A stretch of DNA of 24,548 nucleotides from Candidatus Cloacimonadota bacterium (GCA_029932755.1 JAOZPK010000017.1:1-24548); one strand, 5' to 3'; positions 8,129-16,899 are shown, counted from the stretch's first letter. The notes: a model not told the origin generated them from the sequence alone. Translations and numbers: made by a program.

Positions 8129-9100
8129 ATGAAAGAAGCATTGTTTTACACCAAACTAGAAGATCAAAAAATCAGATGTGAACTATGTCCGCACAATTGC
8201 GTTATTTTACCAGATAACATTGGAATATGCCGAGCACGTAAGAATATTAGTGGTGTTCTTTATGCAATTAATTATGGTGAAACCATCTCCATTAGTATAG
8301 ATCCAATGGAGAAAAAACCATTATATCATTTCCATCCTAATAAAAGCATTCTTTCAATTGGCCCTAATTCCTGTAACTTCTCCTGTAAATTCTGTCAGAA
8401 TTATCAATCTAGCCAGTTTGAAGTACCAACGACTACAATAACTCCCGGTAAATTGCTGGATCTATGTAAATTACATCTTTGCGATTTTGTTGCATTTACC
8501 TATACCGAACCAACAACCTGGTTCGAATTCATACTCGATTCTTCTAAATTATTAAAAGAGAATGGTATTAAAACTGTGATGGTAACAAATGGCTTCATCA
8601 ATCAAGAACCTCTAAAAGAGCTTCTCACCTATATTGATGCTATGAATATCGATCTAAAAGCATTCGATGAAAAATTTTATAAAACGATCTGCAACGGTAC
8701 ATTGCAACCGGTTTTAGAAACAATTAAAACAGCTTCAAAGCATTGCCATATAGAAATAACAAATTTAATTATCACAGACGAAAATGATTCGGAAAAACAA
8801 ATATATGATCTCGTAGATTTTGTTGCAGATGTAAATCCAAATATACCGCTTCATTTCTCACGTTATTACCCAACATATAAAATGGATAATCCTCCAACAT
8901 CAATTTCCACATTAAAAATGGCAAAAGAAATTGCAGAGGAAAAACTAAATTATGTTTATCTTGGAAATATTGTAACCGAAAGGAATACTTATTGTCCAAA
9001 TTGCAATCACCTGCTAATTCGAAGAGATTATCCATTAAAAAATGATGTTATAGATGGAAAGTGTCCATCCTGTGGTCACGATATTTATGGTAAATTTTAA
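8129..9100 (+). CDS. amrS: AmmeMemoRadiSam-system radical SAM enzyme (AmrS-like)
   Basis: This radical SAM protein resembles the PflA-like third component of the conserved but uncharacterised AmmeMemoRadiSam trio. The N-terminal cysteine cluster is C17, C20, C24 and C34 (C-E-L-C-P-H-N-C ... G-I-C-R-A-R). The radical SAM cysteines are C82, C86 and C89 in N-S-C-N-F-S-C-K-F-C-Q-N. A C-terminal rubredoxin-like zinc ribbon shows Y-C-P-N-C-N-H and K-C-P-S-C-G-H. The sequence D-P-M-E-K-K-P-L-Y-H-F-H-P is characteristic of the family. Its usual partners (AMMECR1 and MEMO domain proteins) are not in this window. The stop codon overlaps the start of the NusG domain II gene (TAATG), indicating coupling. 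The reaction is unknown; glycyl-radical activation is one alternative, but no glycyl-radical enzyme is nearby. Confidence 0.88.
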   Translation: MKEALFYTKLEDQKIRCELCPHNCVILPDNIGICRARKNISGVLYAINYGETISISIDPMEKKPLYHFHPNKSILSIGPNSCNFSCKFCQNYQSSQFEVPTTTITPGKLLDLCKLHLCDFVAFTYTEPTTWFEFILDSSKLLKENGIKTVMVTNGFINQEPLKELLTYIDAMNIDLKAFDEKFYKTICNGTLQPVLETIKTASKHCHIEITNLIITDENDSEKQIYDLVDFVADVNPNIPLHFSRYYPTYKMDNPPTSISTLKMAKEIAEEKLNYVYLGNIVTERNTYCPNCNHLLIRRDYPLKNDVIDGKCPSCGHDIYGKF

Positions 9101-9465
9101 TGATCCGAGATCTCCGCAATATCTTCACATCTGCTGATATAATCTTATTAATTTTCCTTTTGGCAATTTCTGTGTTCATGTTAATTCTCATAAAAGATGA
9201 TATTTCTGCAAAACAGGTTGAGATCAACTATCATAACAAGTTTGTAACCTCTGTTCCACTTGATAAAGATAGAACAATTGATATTGATGATGGAATAGTT
9301 GTTGAAATAAAAGATAGAAAAGTACGAATAAAAGAATCAACCTGCAAAAACCAATATTGTGTTAAACAAGGGTGGAGTAACCGTTTTCCTATTATTTGTA
9401 TTCCAAATGAAGTATCAGTTGTGATAAAAAGCAAGAAGAAAGAAGAAATGCTGATAACAAAGTAA
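9100..9465 (+). CDS. NusG domain II-containing membrane protein
   Basis: This 121-residue protein has one N-terminal membrane segment (about residues 14-31) and an extracytoplasmic domain matching NusG_II, a fold named for the insert domain of some NusG proteins. The signature I-K-E-S-T-C-K-N-Q-Y-C-V-K-Q-G-W and a third cysteine in P-I-I-C-I-P-N-E-V are clear. Known: such proteins are often encoded beside redox or flavin-transfer loci, but their function is not established. Here the gene starts on the last base of the amrS-like stop codon and ends 5 bases from the convergent methyltransferase gene, so it closes the + strand operon. The three cysteines suggest a redox or metal role, which is inference. 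Confidence 0.85.
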   Translation: MIRDLRNIFTSADIILLIFLLAISVFMLILIKDDISAKQVEINYHNKFVTSVPLDKDRTIDIDDGIVVEIKDRKVRIKESTCKNQYCVKQGWSNRFPIICIPNEVSVVIKSKKKEEMLITK

Positions 9466-9470
9466 TATAG

Positions 9471-10235
9471 CTAAGAATATTCTATTTTACTCTTTCTCAC
9501 AACATAAATCAAATTCTCAGAATCTTCTGTTACATCACCTCTATCAAAGTCTCCATAAATATTGATAATCTCAAATTTACATTTTTCAAATAATAATCTC
9601 ATATAATCCAAACTGCATTCCTTTAATGAAATATCAACTAAAGTTTTCCGTTCTTCCCCATTTTTAGCTATTTCCAGATATTCATCTCTCCAGTGTTTTA
9701 TCTGATTTATTCTGTCAATTCTATATGAAGTGTACATTGTAACGGTGGAATTATTAATTGGATATTCTGCAGTATATGAATGTGTTCTTGGCAAAATTTC
9801 TGCACCTTCGCATATTCGTGGATTAATATCCATTGCCAGCACTCCCCCATCTTCCAGGTAATCATGAATATTATTCAAACATTTTACCTGATCTTCCAGT
9901 GTGAGAAGCTGTTGAAATGAGTAATAACTAATAAAAGCAAAGTTGAATTTTCTATCTAATTTGAAATTTGTCATATCAGAATTGAGAATTTCTAAATTTG
10001 GCAAGTTTTTTGCTTTTAGAATATCCAACATTTCATAAGAATTATCAATAGCAAAGATGATGTGACCTTCGCTTACTAATTCTTGAGTTATCCTACCGGA
10101 ACCACAGCAAAGCTCAAGGATCGGTCCACCGAATTCTTTAGCGAGTGCTTTCCAAATACGAATATCCTCTTTTTGCTTCGTGCAGATCAGGTCAAATTCC
10201 CAATCATAGTATTTTGCATGATCATTCCAGTTCAT
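9471..10235 (-). CDS. Class I SAM-dependent methyltransferase, substrate unknown
   Basis: This is a 254-residue cytosolic protein with a class I Rossmann methyltransferase core. Motif I is I-L-E-L-C-C-G-S-G-R-I-T (residues 39-50), motif II has the acidic D64 in A-I-D-N-S-Y-E-M-L, and N-S-D-M-T and L-E-D-G-G-V-L-A-M-D follow in the expected order. The N-terminal N-D-H-A-K-Y-Y-D-W-E-F-D resembles small-molecule methyltransferases of the type-11/25 groups. The C-terminal third is variable and gives no substrate clue. The gene lies just downstream of a hairpin with a T-run that ends about ten bases before its GAGG ribosome site, so read-through or an upstream promoter is needed for expression. 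No tRNA or rRNA specificity motifs are visible. Confidence 0.85.
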   Translation of the reverse strand: MNWNDHAKYYDWEFDLICTKQKEDIRIWKALAKEFGGPILELCCGSGRITQELVSEGHIIFAIDNSYEMLDILKAKNLPNLEILNSDMTNFKLDRKFNFAFISYYSFQQLLTLEDQVKCLNNIHDYLEDGGVLAMDINPRICEGAEILPRTHSYTAEYPINNSTVTMYTSYRIDRINQIKHWRDEYLEIAKNGEERKTLVDISLKECSLDYMRLLFEKCKFEIINIYGDFDRGDVTEDSENLIYVVRKSKIEYS

Positions 10236-10245
10236 TTTACCTCAT

Positions 10246-10275
10246 AAAAAATGGACGTTTCAAATGAACCGTCCA
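10246..10275 (-). terminator. Hairpin plus T-run after the phosphomannomutase gene
   Basis: On the - strand, TGGACGGTTC and GAAACGTCCA form a 10-base stem with one mismatch around a 4-base loop, followed by six Ts. This is a standard intrinsic terminator for the valS-to-phosphomutase operon. It lies within 20 bases of the methyltransferase start codon, so it could also act as an attenuator or 5' stabiliser for that gene. Confidence 0.75.
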
Positions 10276-10295
10276 AAAAAAAATCTAATATAGGA

Positions 10296-11648
10296 TTATT
10301 TTAATTCTTCTATTCTATCTTCTATAAGTTTTTGGATTTCATGCAGACGTTCTTCTGTTTCAGCTTCAAAGCGCAAAACAAGAACAGGTGTTGTATTTGA
10401 AGCTCTGCAAAGTCCCCAACCGTCTTTAAAAGTAATTCGCATTCCATCAATATCATTCACATCAAAGCCTTCTTCAATAAATGAATCACGAACTTTTGCT
10501 ACCAAATTGAATTTATCATTATCGGTACTTTTATAATGGATTTCCGGAGTATTATACACTTTTGGCTGATCTGCTAAGAATTGACTTACAGGCATATCCG
10601 TTTTACTCATGATCTCAACAAATCGTGCACAAACATAAATAGCATCATCAAAGCCAAGAAAACGATCTTTTAAGAATACATGACCACTCATCTCTCCACT
10701 CATTAACAGACCTTCTCTTTGCATTTTGCTTTTAATATTGGCATGACCTGTTTTATACATTATAGGAATTCCACCATGTTTTTTAATATCATCAAAAAAA
10801 TTCTTGGAACATTTTACATCACCAATGATCTTCTCGCCAGGATGATCTATCAAAAAATCACGAGCAATAATGTTTAAAATCTGATCTCCAAATAACATTT
10901 TACCATTTTCATCAACCACGCCGATCCTGTCAGCATCTCCATCCATACCAAGTCCAACTTCTGCATCAGAGTTTTTTACTGCTGCAATCAGGTCAGTCAT
11001 ATATTTTTCTATAGTCGGATCCGGATGATGATTTGGAAATGTTCCATCCGGCTCACAATACATCTCTGTAACTTCACACCCCAGTCTTCTCAATATCTCT
11101 GGAAGATAAGGACCTCCCATCCCATTTCCACCATCAACTATCACTTTCACAGGTCTTTCAAGTTTAATTCCTTCAAAAATGTAATCTTTGTAGATTTCAT
11201 CTATTTTATCATTTGTTGAAAGTGATCCTTCTCCGGTTTCGAAATCTTCGTTCTGGATAAGTCTCAGAATATCCTGTATCTGCTCACCATAAACGCTTTG
11301 CAAACCTTGATTCAATTTTATTCCATTATATTCTGCAGGATTGTGACTGGCAGTGATCATAACACCACCATCTGTCTTCAACTTCCAAATAGAGAAATAT
11401 AGAACAGGGGTAGCCATGATACCAACATCAATAACATCAATACCTGTTTCAAGCATACCTTTGATGAATGCTTTTTTATAGGCTGGAGTACTAAGACGGG
11501 CGTCACCACCAATGCTTACAGTTTTTAAATTCTGTCTGCGTAAAAAAGTTCCATAACCTTTTCCTATTTTGTAGAGGATGCCTTCATCGAGGTCTACATC
11601 TACAACACCTCTTATGTCATACGCTCTAAAAATCTGTGGATTAACCAT
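10296..11648 (-). CDS. manB: Phosphomannomutase/phosphoglucomutase
   Basis: This is an alpha-D-phosphohexomutase that interconverts 1- and 6-phosphates of mannose or glucose, feeding nucleotide sugars for envelope polysaccharides. All four family signatures are present: F-R-A-Y-D-I-R-G at the N-terminus; the phosphoserine loop T-A-S-H-N-P with S101; the metal loop D-G-D-A-D-R at 236-241; and the sugar-specificity loop G-E-M-S-G-H, followed by the C-terminal phosphate loop R-A-S-N-T-T-P. G-E-M-S-G-H is shared by bifunctional PMM/PGM enzymes of the AlgC type, so both substrates are possible; the symbol is given for the family rather than a proven activity. The 450-residue length is typical. It starts 3 bases after the rdgB stop, with AAGGGG as ribosome site, and is the last gene before a terminator. 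Confidence 0.92.
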   Translation of the reverse strand: MVNPQIFRAYDIRGVVDVDLDEGILYKIGKGYGTFLRRQNLKTVSIGGDARLSTPAYKKAFIKGMLETGIDVIDVGIMATPVLYFSIWKLKTDGGVMITASHNPAEYNGIKLNQGLQSVYGEQIQDILRLIQNEDFETGEGSLSTNDKIDEIYKDYIFEGIKLERPVKVIVDGGNGMGGPYLPEILRRLGCEVTEMYCEPDGTFPNHHPDPTIEKYMTDLIAAVKNSDAEVGLGMDGDADRIGVVDENGKMLFGDQILNIIARDFLIDHPGEKIIGDVKCSKNFFDDIKKHGGIPIMYKTGHANIKSKMQREGLLMSGEMSGHVFLKDRFLGFDDAIYVCARFVEIMSKTDMPVSQFLADQPKVYNTPEIHYKSTDNDKFNLVAKVRDSFIEEGFDVNDIDGMRITFKDGWGLCRASNTTPVLVLRFEAETEERLHEIQKLIEDRIEELK

Positions 11649-11651
11649 AAT

Positions 11652-12248
11652 TTACCCCTTGTTCTTTATATATTTAATAATAATTGGTATCATTTTATTA
11701 AAAGCTTTACTTCGGTGACTTATCGTTTCCTTCTCGGTCTGCGTCATTTCACCAAATGTTCTACCGGTTTCATCAGCTTTAAAGATTGCATCATATCCAA
11801 AACCATTATTGCCAAATTCTTCTTTCGTGATCTTTCCCTCAACAATTCCTTCTGTAGTTGCTATCAATCCATCCGGTGAAACAAGAGCACAGACAGTACG
11901 AAACTGGGCATTTCTATTAGGAATAGTTTTCATTTCTTTAAGCATTTTAACACGGTTATCTTTATAAGAGCAATTCTCACCTGCAAAGCGAGCAGCATAA
12001 ACACCTGGTTTGCCATCTAAAGCATCAACGAATAAACCTGTATCATCGGCAATTGTGAGCAGTTTGGAAAAATCTGCACATTCAGTTGCTTTTTTAATAG
12101 AATTTCCTTTGATTGTATTTTTGTCTTCAATTACATCCGGCATATTAGGAAACTGAGAAGCGGAGACTATTTCAACATCCAGATCCTTCAATATCTCTTT
12201 TATCTCAATAACTTTATCTTCGTTGCGAGTTGCTAATAGTAGTTTCAT
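11652..12248 (-). CDS. rdgB: XTP/dITP pyrophosphatase (RdgB/HAM1 family)
   Basis: RdgB hydrolyses non-canonical purine triphosphates (XTP, dITP, ITP) to monophosphate and pyrophosphate, keeping them out of nucleic acids. The N-terminal L-L-L-A-T-R-N-E-D-K motif binds the triphosphate, A-D-D-T-G-L (D68, D69) supplies the catalytic and metal acids, P-G-V-Y-A-A-R-F-A-G follows, then G-N-N-G-F-G-Y-D-A-I-F and the C-terminal S-H-R-S-K-A-F. The 198-residue length is normal. An AAGGAGC ribosome site sits 4 to 5 bases before the ATG and directly after the upstream barrel-like gene, so the two are co-transcribed. Confidence 0.96.
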   Translation of the reverse strand: MKLLLATRNEDKVIEIKEILKDLDVEIVSASQFPNMPDVIEDKNTIKGNSIKKATECADFSKLLTIADDTGLFVDALDGKPGVYAARFAGENCSYKDNRVKMLKEMKTIPNRNAQFRTVCALVSPDGLIATTEGIVEGKITKEEFGNNGFGYDAIFKADETGRTFGEMTQTEKETISHRSKAFNKMIPIIIKYIKNKG

Positions 12249-12259
12249 TTTGCTCCTTT

Positions 12260-13639
12260 TTATAATTTATATTTCAATGACACAAATAATGTGTTTCCTA
12301 TATCATAAGGACCATAATAACTTAGATCTAAGTCTAAAGGTATATTTCTGAAAGGCGAAATACATAAGTCAACCATACGATTTTGATATAGTGATGCAAC
12401 ATTTTGTGTTGCTCCATTTAAAAAAATAGGATTATTTTTGAAAAATAAATTTTGTTCAAACCGCATATGCAAGTATTTATTAAAAGTATATTCTAAACCT
12501 AAAGATAGATTTATTTCAAATATTGTATATTGATCATCAAGAGAGTTATTATTACTATTCGTCTCATTTATTAGAGTTACATTTTTATCTACAAAAGACA
12601 CTTGAGTCTTCCATCCAAGTAAAAAACTCCATTTCTTTTTTACGATCCAATTTTTTCCATAACCAATAAAACCAGATATCTTGTTATATTTTAGTGTTTT
12701 CCCACTATATAAGTCATTAGTATTTTCTGTAATTAGAGAATCGCTAACAAGAAATGCAATTGTGCAGTCTTCTTCAAAAGTTGAATTAAGATAATCTGCT
12801 TCGTAACCTTCCCATAAAACACCACCAACAAGTGACGATCTTTTATTATCGTTGATTTTACGTAATAATCTTCCTGAGAATGCAAAGGAAAAATTCGGGC
12901 AAGAATATTGATAAATATCTAGAATATTTCTATTAAAATAGGCAACATCATTATGCCCATCATAATAAAAGTCATTATATATTCCATCGTCATCGGGATC
13001 ACCATCTCGTAATTCTTGATACGTAAAACTTCCTTGATAATCTCCTTCCCCAATTCCAATATTGCTCAAAAGACTTAATGTTTTTTTGTTGCTTAATTCC
13101 TTTATCCAACCGACTCTAAAATTGTGGTTAATTTTTTTTATGGAATTTACTTCTTCTTGAATAGAAAAACGATCATAATAATTATTTTCATAAGAATATG
13201 TATGTATCAATTTATTGCTTAGTTCATTAGCATAAATACTATAACTAAAGGCGATATTATTTTTTCCTAAAATTATAGAAATTGAGGATAAGTTTTGATC
13301 AAATTTATCTCTATATTCAATATCATTAAATAATTGAATAGTTCCTTGTGTACTTATATTTTTTCTTTGAAACAATATTGCTAAATTAGTATTATGTAAT
13401 TTCTTGCAGTACAAACCAGAAAATTTGTAATCTGAAGTAAAATTTGAACTCAGAAATAAAAATTGATTATTTAATTTATTAAGCTCTACAGGATTTCGTA
13501 ATACATCTGTATAAAAATCATCATTTAGCCAAGCAGGATCACTTTTTATTCCAAAAGTTCCAATAGATACAATGCCACGTGCTTCTAAAATAGTTACAGA
13601 AAACAATATTACGAAAATACATGAGATTATCTTTCGCAT
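12260..13639 (-). CDS. Exported, probable outer-membrane beta-barrel protein, unknown function
   Basis: With the start at 13639 the product is 459 residues and opens with M-R-K-I-I-S-C-I-F-V-I-L-F-S-V-T-I-L-E-A, a clear signal peptide with likely cleavage after E-A. An AGGAG at 13644-13648 supports this start over the in-frame ATG at 13669, which would bury the signal peptide. The mature part is rich in alternating polar and hydrophobic strands with many Tyr, Asn and Phe, ends in a strand L-F-V-S-L-K-Y-K-L, and has few long helices, all suggesting a barrel. Around bases 12950-13015 an acidic loop with D-x-D-x-D-G-x-x-x-D spacing resembles a thrombospondin type 3-like calcium site. I do not recognise the family. 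It lies inside an otherwise housekeeping operon. Confidence 0.7.
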   Translation of the reverse strand: MRKIISCIFVILFSVTILEARGIVSIGTFGIKSDPAWLNDDFYTDVLRNPVELNKLNNQFLFLSSNFTSDYKFSGLYCKKLHNTNLAILFQRKNISTQGTIQLFNDIEYRDKFDQNLSSISIILGKNNIAFSYSIYANELSNKLIHTYSYENNYYDRFSIQEEVNSIKKINHNFRVGWIKELSNKKTLSLLSNIGIGEGDYQGSFTYQELRDGDPDDDGIYNDFYYDGHNDVAYFNRNILDIYQYSCPNFSFAFSGRLLRKINDNKRSSLVGGVLWEGYEADYLNSTFEEDCTIAFLVSDSLITENTNDLYSGKTLKYNKISGFIGYGKNWIVKKKWSFLLGWKTQVSFVDKNVTLINETNSNNNSLDDQYTIFEINLSLGLEYTFNKYLHMRFEQNLFFKNNPIFLNGATQNVASLYQNRMVDLCISPFRNIPLDLDLSYYGPYDIGNTLFVSLKYKL

Positions 13640-13643
13640 CTGA

Positions 13644-13648
13644 CTCCT
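13644..13648 (-). promoter_or_regulatory. Ribosome binding site that decides the barrel-like protein start
   Basis: AGGAG on the - strand lies four bases before the ATG at 13639. It is immediately followed by a coding sequence with an ideal signal peptide. The alternative upstream ATG at 13669 has a weaker AGGA at eight bases and would place ten extra residues ahead of the signal peptide. Confidence 0.65.
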
Positions 13649-13681
13649 ATCATAAATTACAACAATCATCTAGAAGATCCT

Positions 13682-14206
13682 TTAGTGGATCTTTGAAAAC
13701 CAGCCTTTTATCTTTTTCAAGATATTCTTATCAAGGAAATTTTCTGCGACATAAGTAATTCTTTGAAGAAGTTTAAGAACATCCTCTTCCCCGCTCCAGT
13801 TATCAATTAGAACTTGTTTATCTACTTCATTCAAAACCATATTTAATCCGTAAACGACCAAAACAAGATCATCTACATAACCAATGAACGGAATAAAATC
13901 CGGGATTATATCAATAGGTGATATCACATAGGCAATTATTCCACCAACCAGCAATTTCTGTTTTCCACCAACTCGTTTATCAACAGCTAATCTGCATAAA
14001 AGAATAAAGAAATCTGGTAAAGCAAGAATATACTCGGTAAATTCACCGGCTTTATTACCACCTTTAGCAACAGCTAATTTGTGCAGCTTCTTTCTCAATT
14101 TCCCGTAAAATTTCAATTTCTTTTGATCATCAGTAAAATCTTCTTCCTGTTCCACGGTAATCTCAATTTCCTCTTCTTTCACTTCATCTTTCTTATCTTT
14201 GACCAT
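13682..14206 (-). CDS. DUF1232 (YkvA-like) membrane protein
   Basis: This 174-residue protein has an acidic N-terminal tail (about 1-30, rich in Glu and Lys) and a lysine-rich amphipathic stretch. It then carries the DUF1232 core with two hydrophobic helices around A-Y-V-I-S-P-I-D-I-I-P-D-F-I-P-F-I-G-Y-V-D-D-L, the family hallmark. The C-terminus is a soluble helix pair. The function of DUF1232 proteins is not established; YkvA-like proteins are small inner-membrane proteins. AGGAGGAG lies just before the ATG, 8 bases after valS ends, so it is co-transcribed with valS. The acidic tail is a local addition I cannot interpret. Confidence 0.88.
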   Translation of the reverse strand: MVKDKKDEVKEEEIEITVEQEEDFTDDQKKLKFYGKLRKKLHKLAVAKGGNKAGEFTEYILALPDFFILLCRLAVDKRVGGKQKLLVGGIIAYVISPIDIIPDFIPFIGYVDDLVLVVYGLNMVLNEVDKQVLIDNWSGEEDVLKLLQRITYVAENFLDKNILKKIKGWFSKIH

Positions 14207-14214
14207 GTCTCCTC

Positions 14215-16899
14215 CTATTTAAGACCATTTAGTAACGAAACCGTAATATCCAGTTTTGTCTTAACTTCATTATATTTTTCTTTTTCTTTTGAAACAATCT
14301 GTTCAGGTGCATTTGCGATAAACTTAGAGTTATGAAGTTTATTATTGATCCTTTTTAATTCATTTTCAAGTTTAGAAATCTGTTTTCTAAGTTTTTTTCT
14401 CTCTTCATCAAGATCTATCAGACCCTCTAAAGAAAGATAGACTTCCATATTCTGCACAACTGCAGCAATGGAAGAGATAGGTTTTTCTAAATTTACATCA
14501 GCTTTTAAGTTTGAAACTTTTGCCAGCTTCTGGAAGTAATTTTCATATGATCTTAAGAGTTCTATTTGAGCATCTGAAGCAACTTTAATATCAATATCGA
14601 TCTCTACTTTTGGTGCAAGATTTACCTGCTTTCTCAAAGTTCTGATTGCTGTGATAGTCTCCTGTATTAATGCCATATCTGTATCGATCTTTTCGTTAAT
14701 GAAATCTTCATTTACTTCCGGGAATGCAGCTAGAACAATTGTCTCTTCATCCATAGGAAAATAATTTTTAATTCCCTGCCATATCTCTTCCGCAATAAAT
14801 GGCATTATCGGCTGCAGCAATCTCATTGAATTCTGTAATATATCGAGAAGTATATATTTTGTAGTTAATTGAGCATCTTTATCTTCTTCGTTATAGATCC
14901 TATCTTTAGAAAGCTCAAGATACCAGCTACAGAATTCTTTCCAGATGAAATCCATCAAGATACTGGCAGCATCATTGAATCGAAGAGATTCATAGTTCTT
15001 TCGTGTTTCTTCGATAACTTTGTTCAACCTGCTGTAAATCCATTTGTCGGCAAGTTCCAGTTTAAGATCATCTCTTTTTGGAAGACCTTCGATCTTCTCT
15101 GCGTTCATCATTATAAAACGATAAGCATTCCAGATCTTATTGGCAAAATTTCGCCCTGTTTCCAGAATAGAATTGGAATAATAACTGTCCTGCCCTTTGG
15201 GGCTGGCAAAAATAATGCTGAATCTAAGTGCATCAGCTCCAACATTCTCAATTATATCCAGAGGATCAGGTGAGTTCCCCAGGGATTTGCTCATCTTTAT
15301 TCCTTTTTCATCTCTAACCATTCCATGCAGAAGAACAGTATCAAAAGGTATTTTATTTTTGAATTCAAGTGTAGCCATAATCATCCTGGCAACCCACAGA
15401 TAGATAATATCCGGAGCTGTTACAAGTAAATTAGTAGGCAGAAAATATTCAAGTTCTTCGGTTTCATCGGGCCAGCCAAAAGTTGAGAAAGGCCAAAGCC
15501 AGCTTGAAAACCATGTATCAAGAACATCTTCATCCTGTTTGAACTGGTTATGACCGCATTTTGGACAAGAAGTCGGTTCATCTTTAGCAACCACGATTTC
15601 ATTGCAGTTCTGGCAGTAGTAAACAGGTATTCTGTGTCCCCACCATATCTGTCGTGAGATACACCAATCTCGTACGTTCTCCATCCAGTGATAATACACT
15701 TTTGTCCATCTGGCAGGATGAAATTTAACTTCACCGGTTTTTACAACTTCTATTGCTCTTTTTGCCAAAGGTTTCATCTTAACGAACCACTGATCGGAAA
15801 GATACGGTTCTATGATAGTATCACAACGATAACACTGTCCAACAGCATGTTCATGTGGTTTTATCTCACCAAGAAGCCCTTTATTCTTTAATTCTTTAAT
15901 GATCTTTTCACGTGCTTCGAATCTATCCAAACCTGCAAAATCTTTGCCGGCATTTTTATTCATCACGCCGTGTTCATTGATAACAATAATTTGCTCAAGA
16001 TCATGTCGCAAACCAATCTCATAATCGTTGGGATCATGAGCTGGAGTAACCTTAACACAGCCGCTGCCAAATTCCATTTCTACAAATTCATCGGCAATAA
16101 TAGGAATTTCACGTTCGATAAAAGGTAGAATTACGGTTTTCCCAATCAAATCTTTATAACGTTCATCTTTAGGATTTACAGCAACAGCAGTATCTCCCAG
16201 CATTGTTTCAGGGCGAGTTGTAGCTACTGTAACGTATTTAACTGTTTTGTCTCCTTCGTCTCCGCTCAGGATGACAGATTCTTTAAGGGGATACTTCAGA
16301 TCCCACAAGAAACCTTTGTCATCTTCATGTTCAACCTCATCATTAGAAAGAGCAGTGTGGCATCGTGGACACCAGTTAATAATGCGTTTCCCCTTGTAGA
16401 TAAGTCCTTTCTCATATAATTTCACAAAAACTTCTTTAACTGCTTCGGTTAATCCTTCATCTAATGTGAATCTCTGTTTTGTCCAATCGCAGGAACAACC
16501 AAGCTGTTTGAGTTGTTCAATGATCAAACCGCCTTTCTCTTCCTTCCATTTCCAAATACGTTTTATTAATTCTTCTCTTCCAATCTCATGCCGGGTTTTT
16601 CCCTCTTTTGTAAGTTCTTTTTCTACCATGTTCTGAGTTGCAATTCCTGCATGATCTACTCCTGGAAGCCATAAGGTGGGAACTCCGGTCATTCTTTTGT
16701 AACGTATCATAACATCCTGAAGTGTATTATTCAGAACATGACCCATATGCAGAATATTTGTAACATTTGGGGGAGGTATCAAAACTGTGTAAGGTTTTTT
16801 TGTTTTATCGATCTTCGGAGTAAAATAACCTTTATCAATCCAGTGTTTATACCATTTCTTTTCAATTTTTTGTGGTTCGTAACTTTTATTTATTTCCAT
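14215..16899 (-). CDS. valS: Valyl-tRNA synthetase
   Basis: ValS charges tRNA-Val and edits mischarged threonine. The class I signature is H-M-G-H at 51-54 in P-P-P-N-V-T-N-I-L-H-M-G-H, and K-M-S-K-S is at 535-539. W-L-P-G-V-D-H-A-G-I-A-T-Q, the T-T-R-P-E-T editing-domain motif and D-T-W-F-S-S-W-L are diagnostic for ValS. The last 60 or so residues form the coiled-coil tRNA-binding arm (L-R-K-Q-I-S-K-L-E-N-E-L). The 894-residue length is standard. Asn48 replaces the Gly that normally follows N-V-T before the HIGH box. An AAAGGA at 16907-16912 supports the start. It heads the operon valS, DUF1232, barrel-like, rdgB, phosphomutase, and its upstream region is a repeat cluster. Confidence 0.97.
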   Translation of the reverse strand: MEINKSYEPQKIEKKWYKHWIDKGYFTPKIDKTKKPYTVLIPPPNVTNILHMGHVLNNTLQDVMIRYKRMTGVPTLWLPGVDHAGIATQNMVEKELTKEGKTRHEIGREELIKRIWKWKEEKGGLIIEQLKQLGCSCDWTKQRFTLDEGLTEAVKEVFVKLYEKGLIYKGKRIINWCPRCHTALSNDEVEHEDDKGFLWDLKYPLKESVILSGDEGDKTVKYVTVATTRPETMLGDTAVAVNPKDERYKDLIGKTVILPFIEREIPIIADEFVEMEFGSGCVKVTPAHDPNDYEIGLRHDLEQIIVINEHGVMNKNAGKDFAGLDRFEAREKIIKELKNKGLLGEIKPHEHAVGQCYRCDTIIEPYLSDQWFVKMKPLAKRAIEVVKTGEVKFHPARWTKVYYHWMENVRDWCISRQIWWGHRIPVYYCQNCNEIVVAKDEPTSCPKCGHNQFKQDEDVLDTWFSSWLWPFSTFGWPDETEELEYFLPTNLLVTAPDIIYLWVARMIMATLEFKNKIPFDTVLLHGMVRDEKGIKMSKSLGNSPDPLDIIENVGADALRFSIIFASPKGQDSYYSNSILETGRNFANKIWNAYRFIMMNAEKIEGLPKRDDLKLELADKWIYSRLNKVIEETRKNYESLRFNDAASILMDFIWKEFCSWYLELSKDRIYNEEDKDAQLTTKYILLDILQNSMRLLQPIMPFIAEEIWQGIKNYFPMDEETIVLAAFPEVNEDFINEKIDTDMALIQETITAIRTLRKQVNLAPKVEIDIDIKVASDAQIELLRSYENYFQKLAKVSNLKADVNLEKPISSIAAVVQNMEVYLSLEGLIDLDEERKKLRKQISKLENELKRINNKLHNSKFIANAPEQIVSKEKEKYNEVKTKLDITVSLLNGLK

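Noticed and set aside
14869..15891. ORFs of 67-134 codons on both strands within valS
   Set aside because: They are shadow frames of valS without ribosome sites or domain features.
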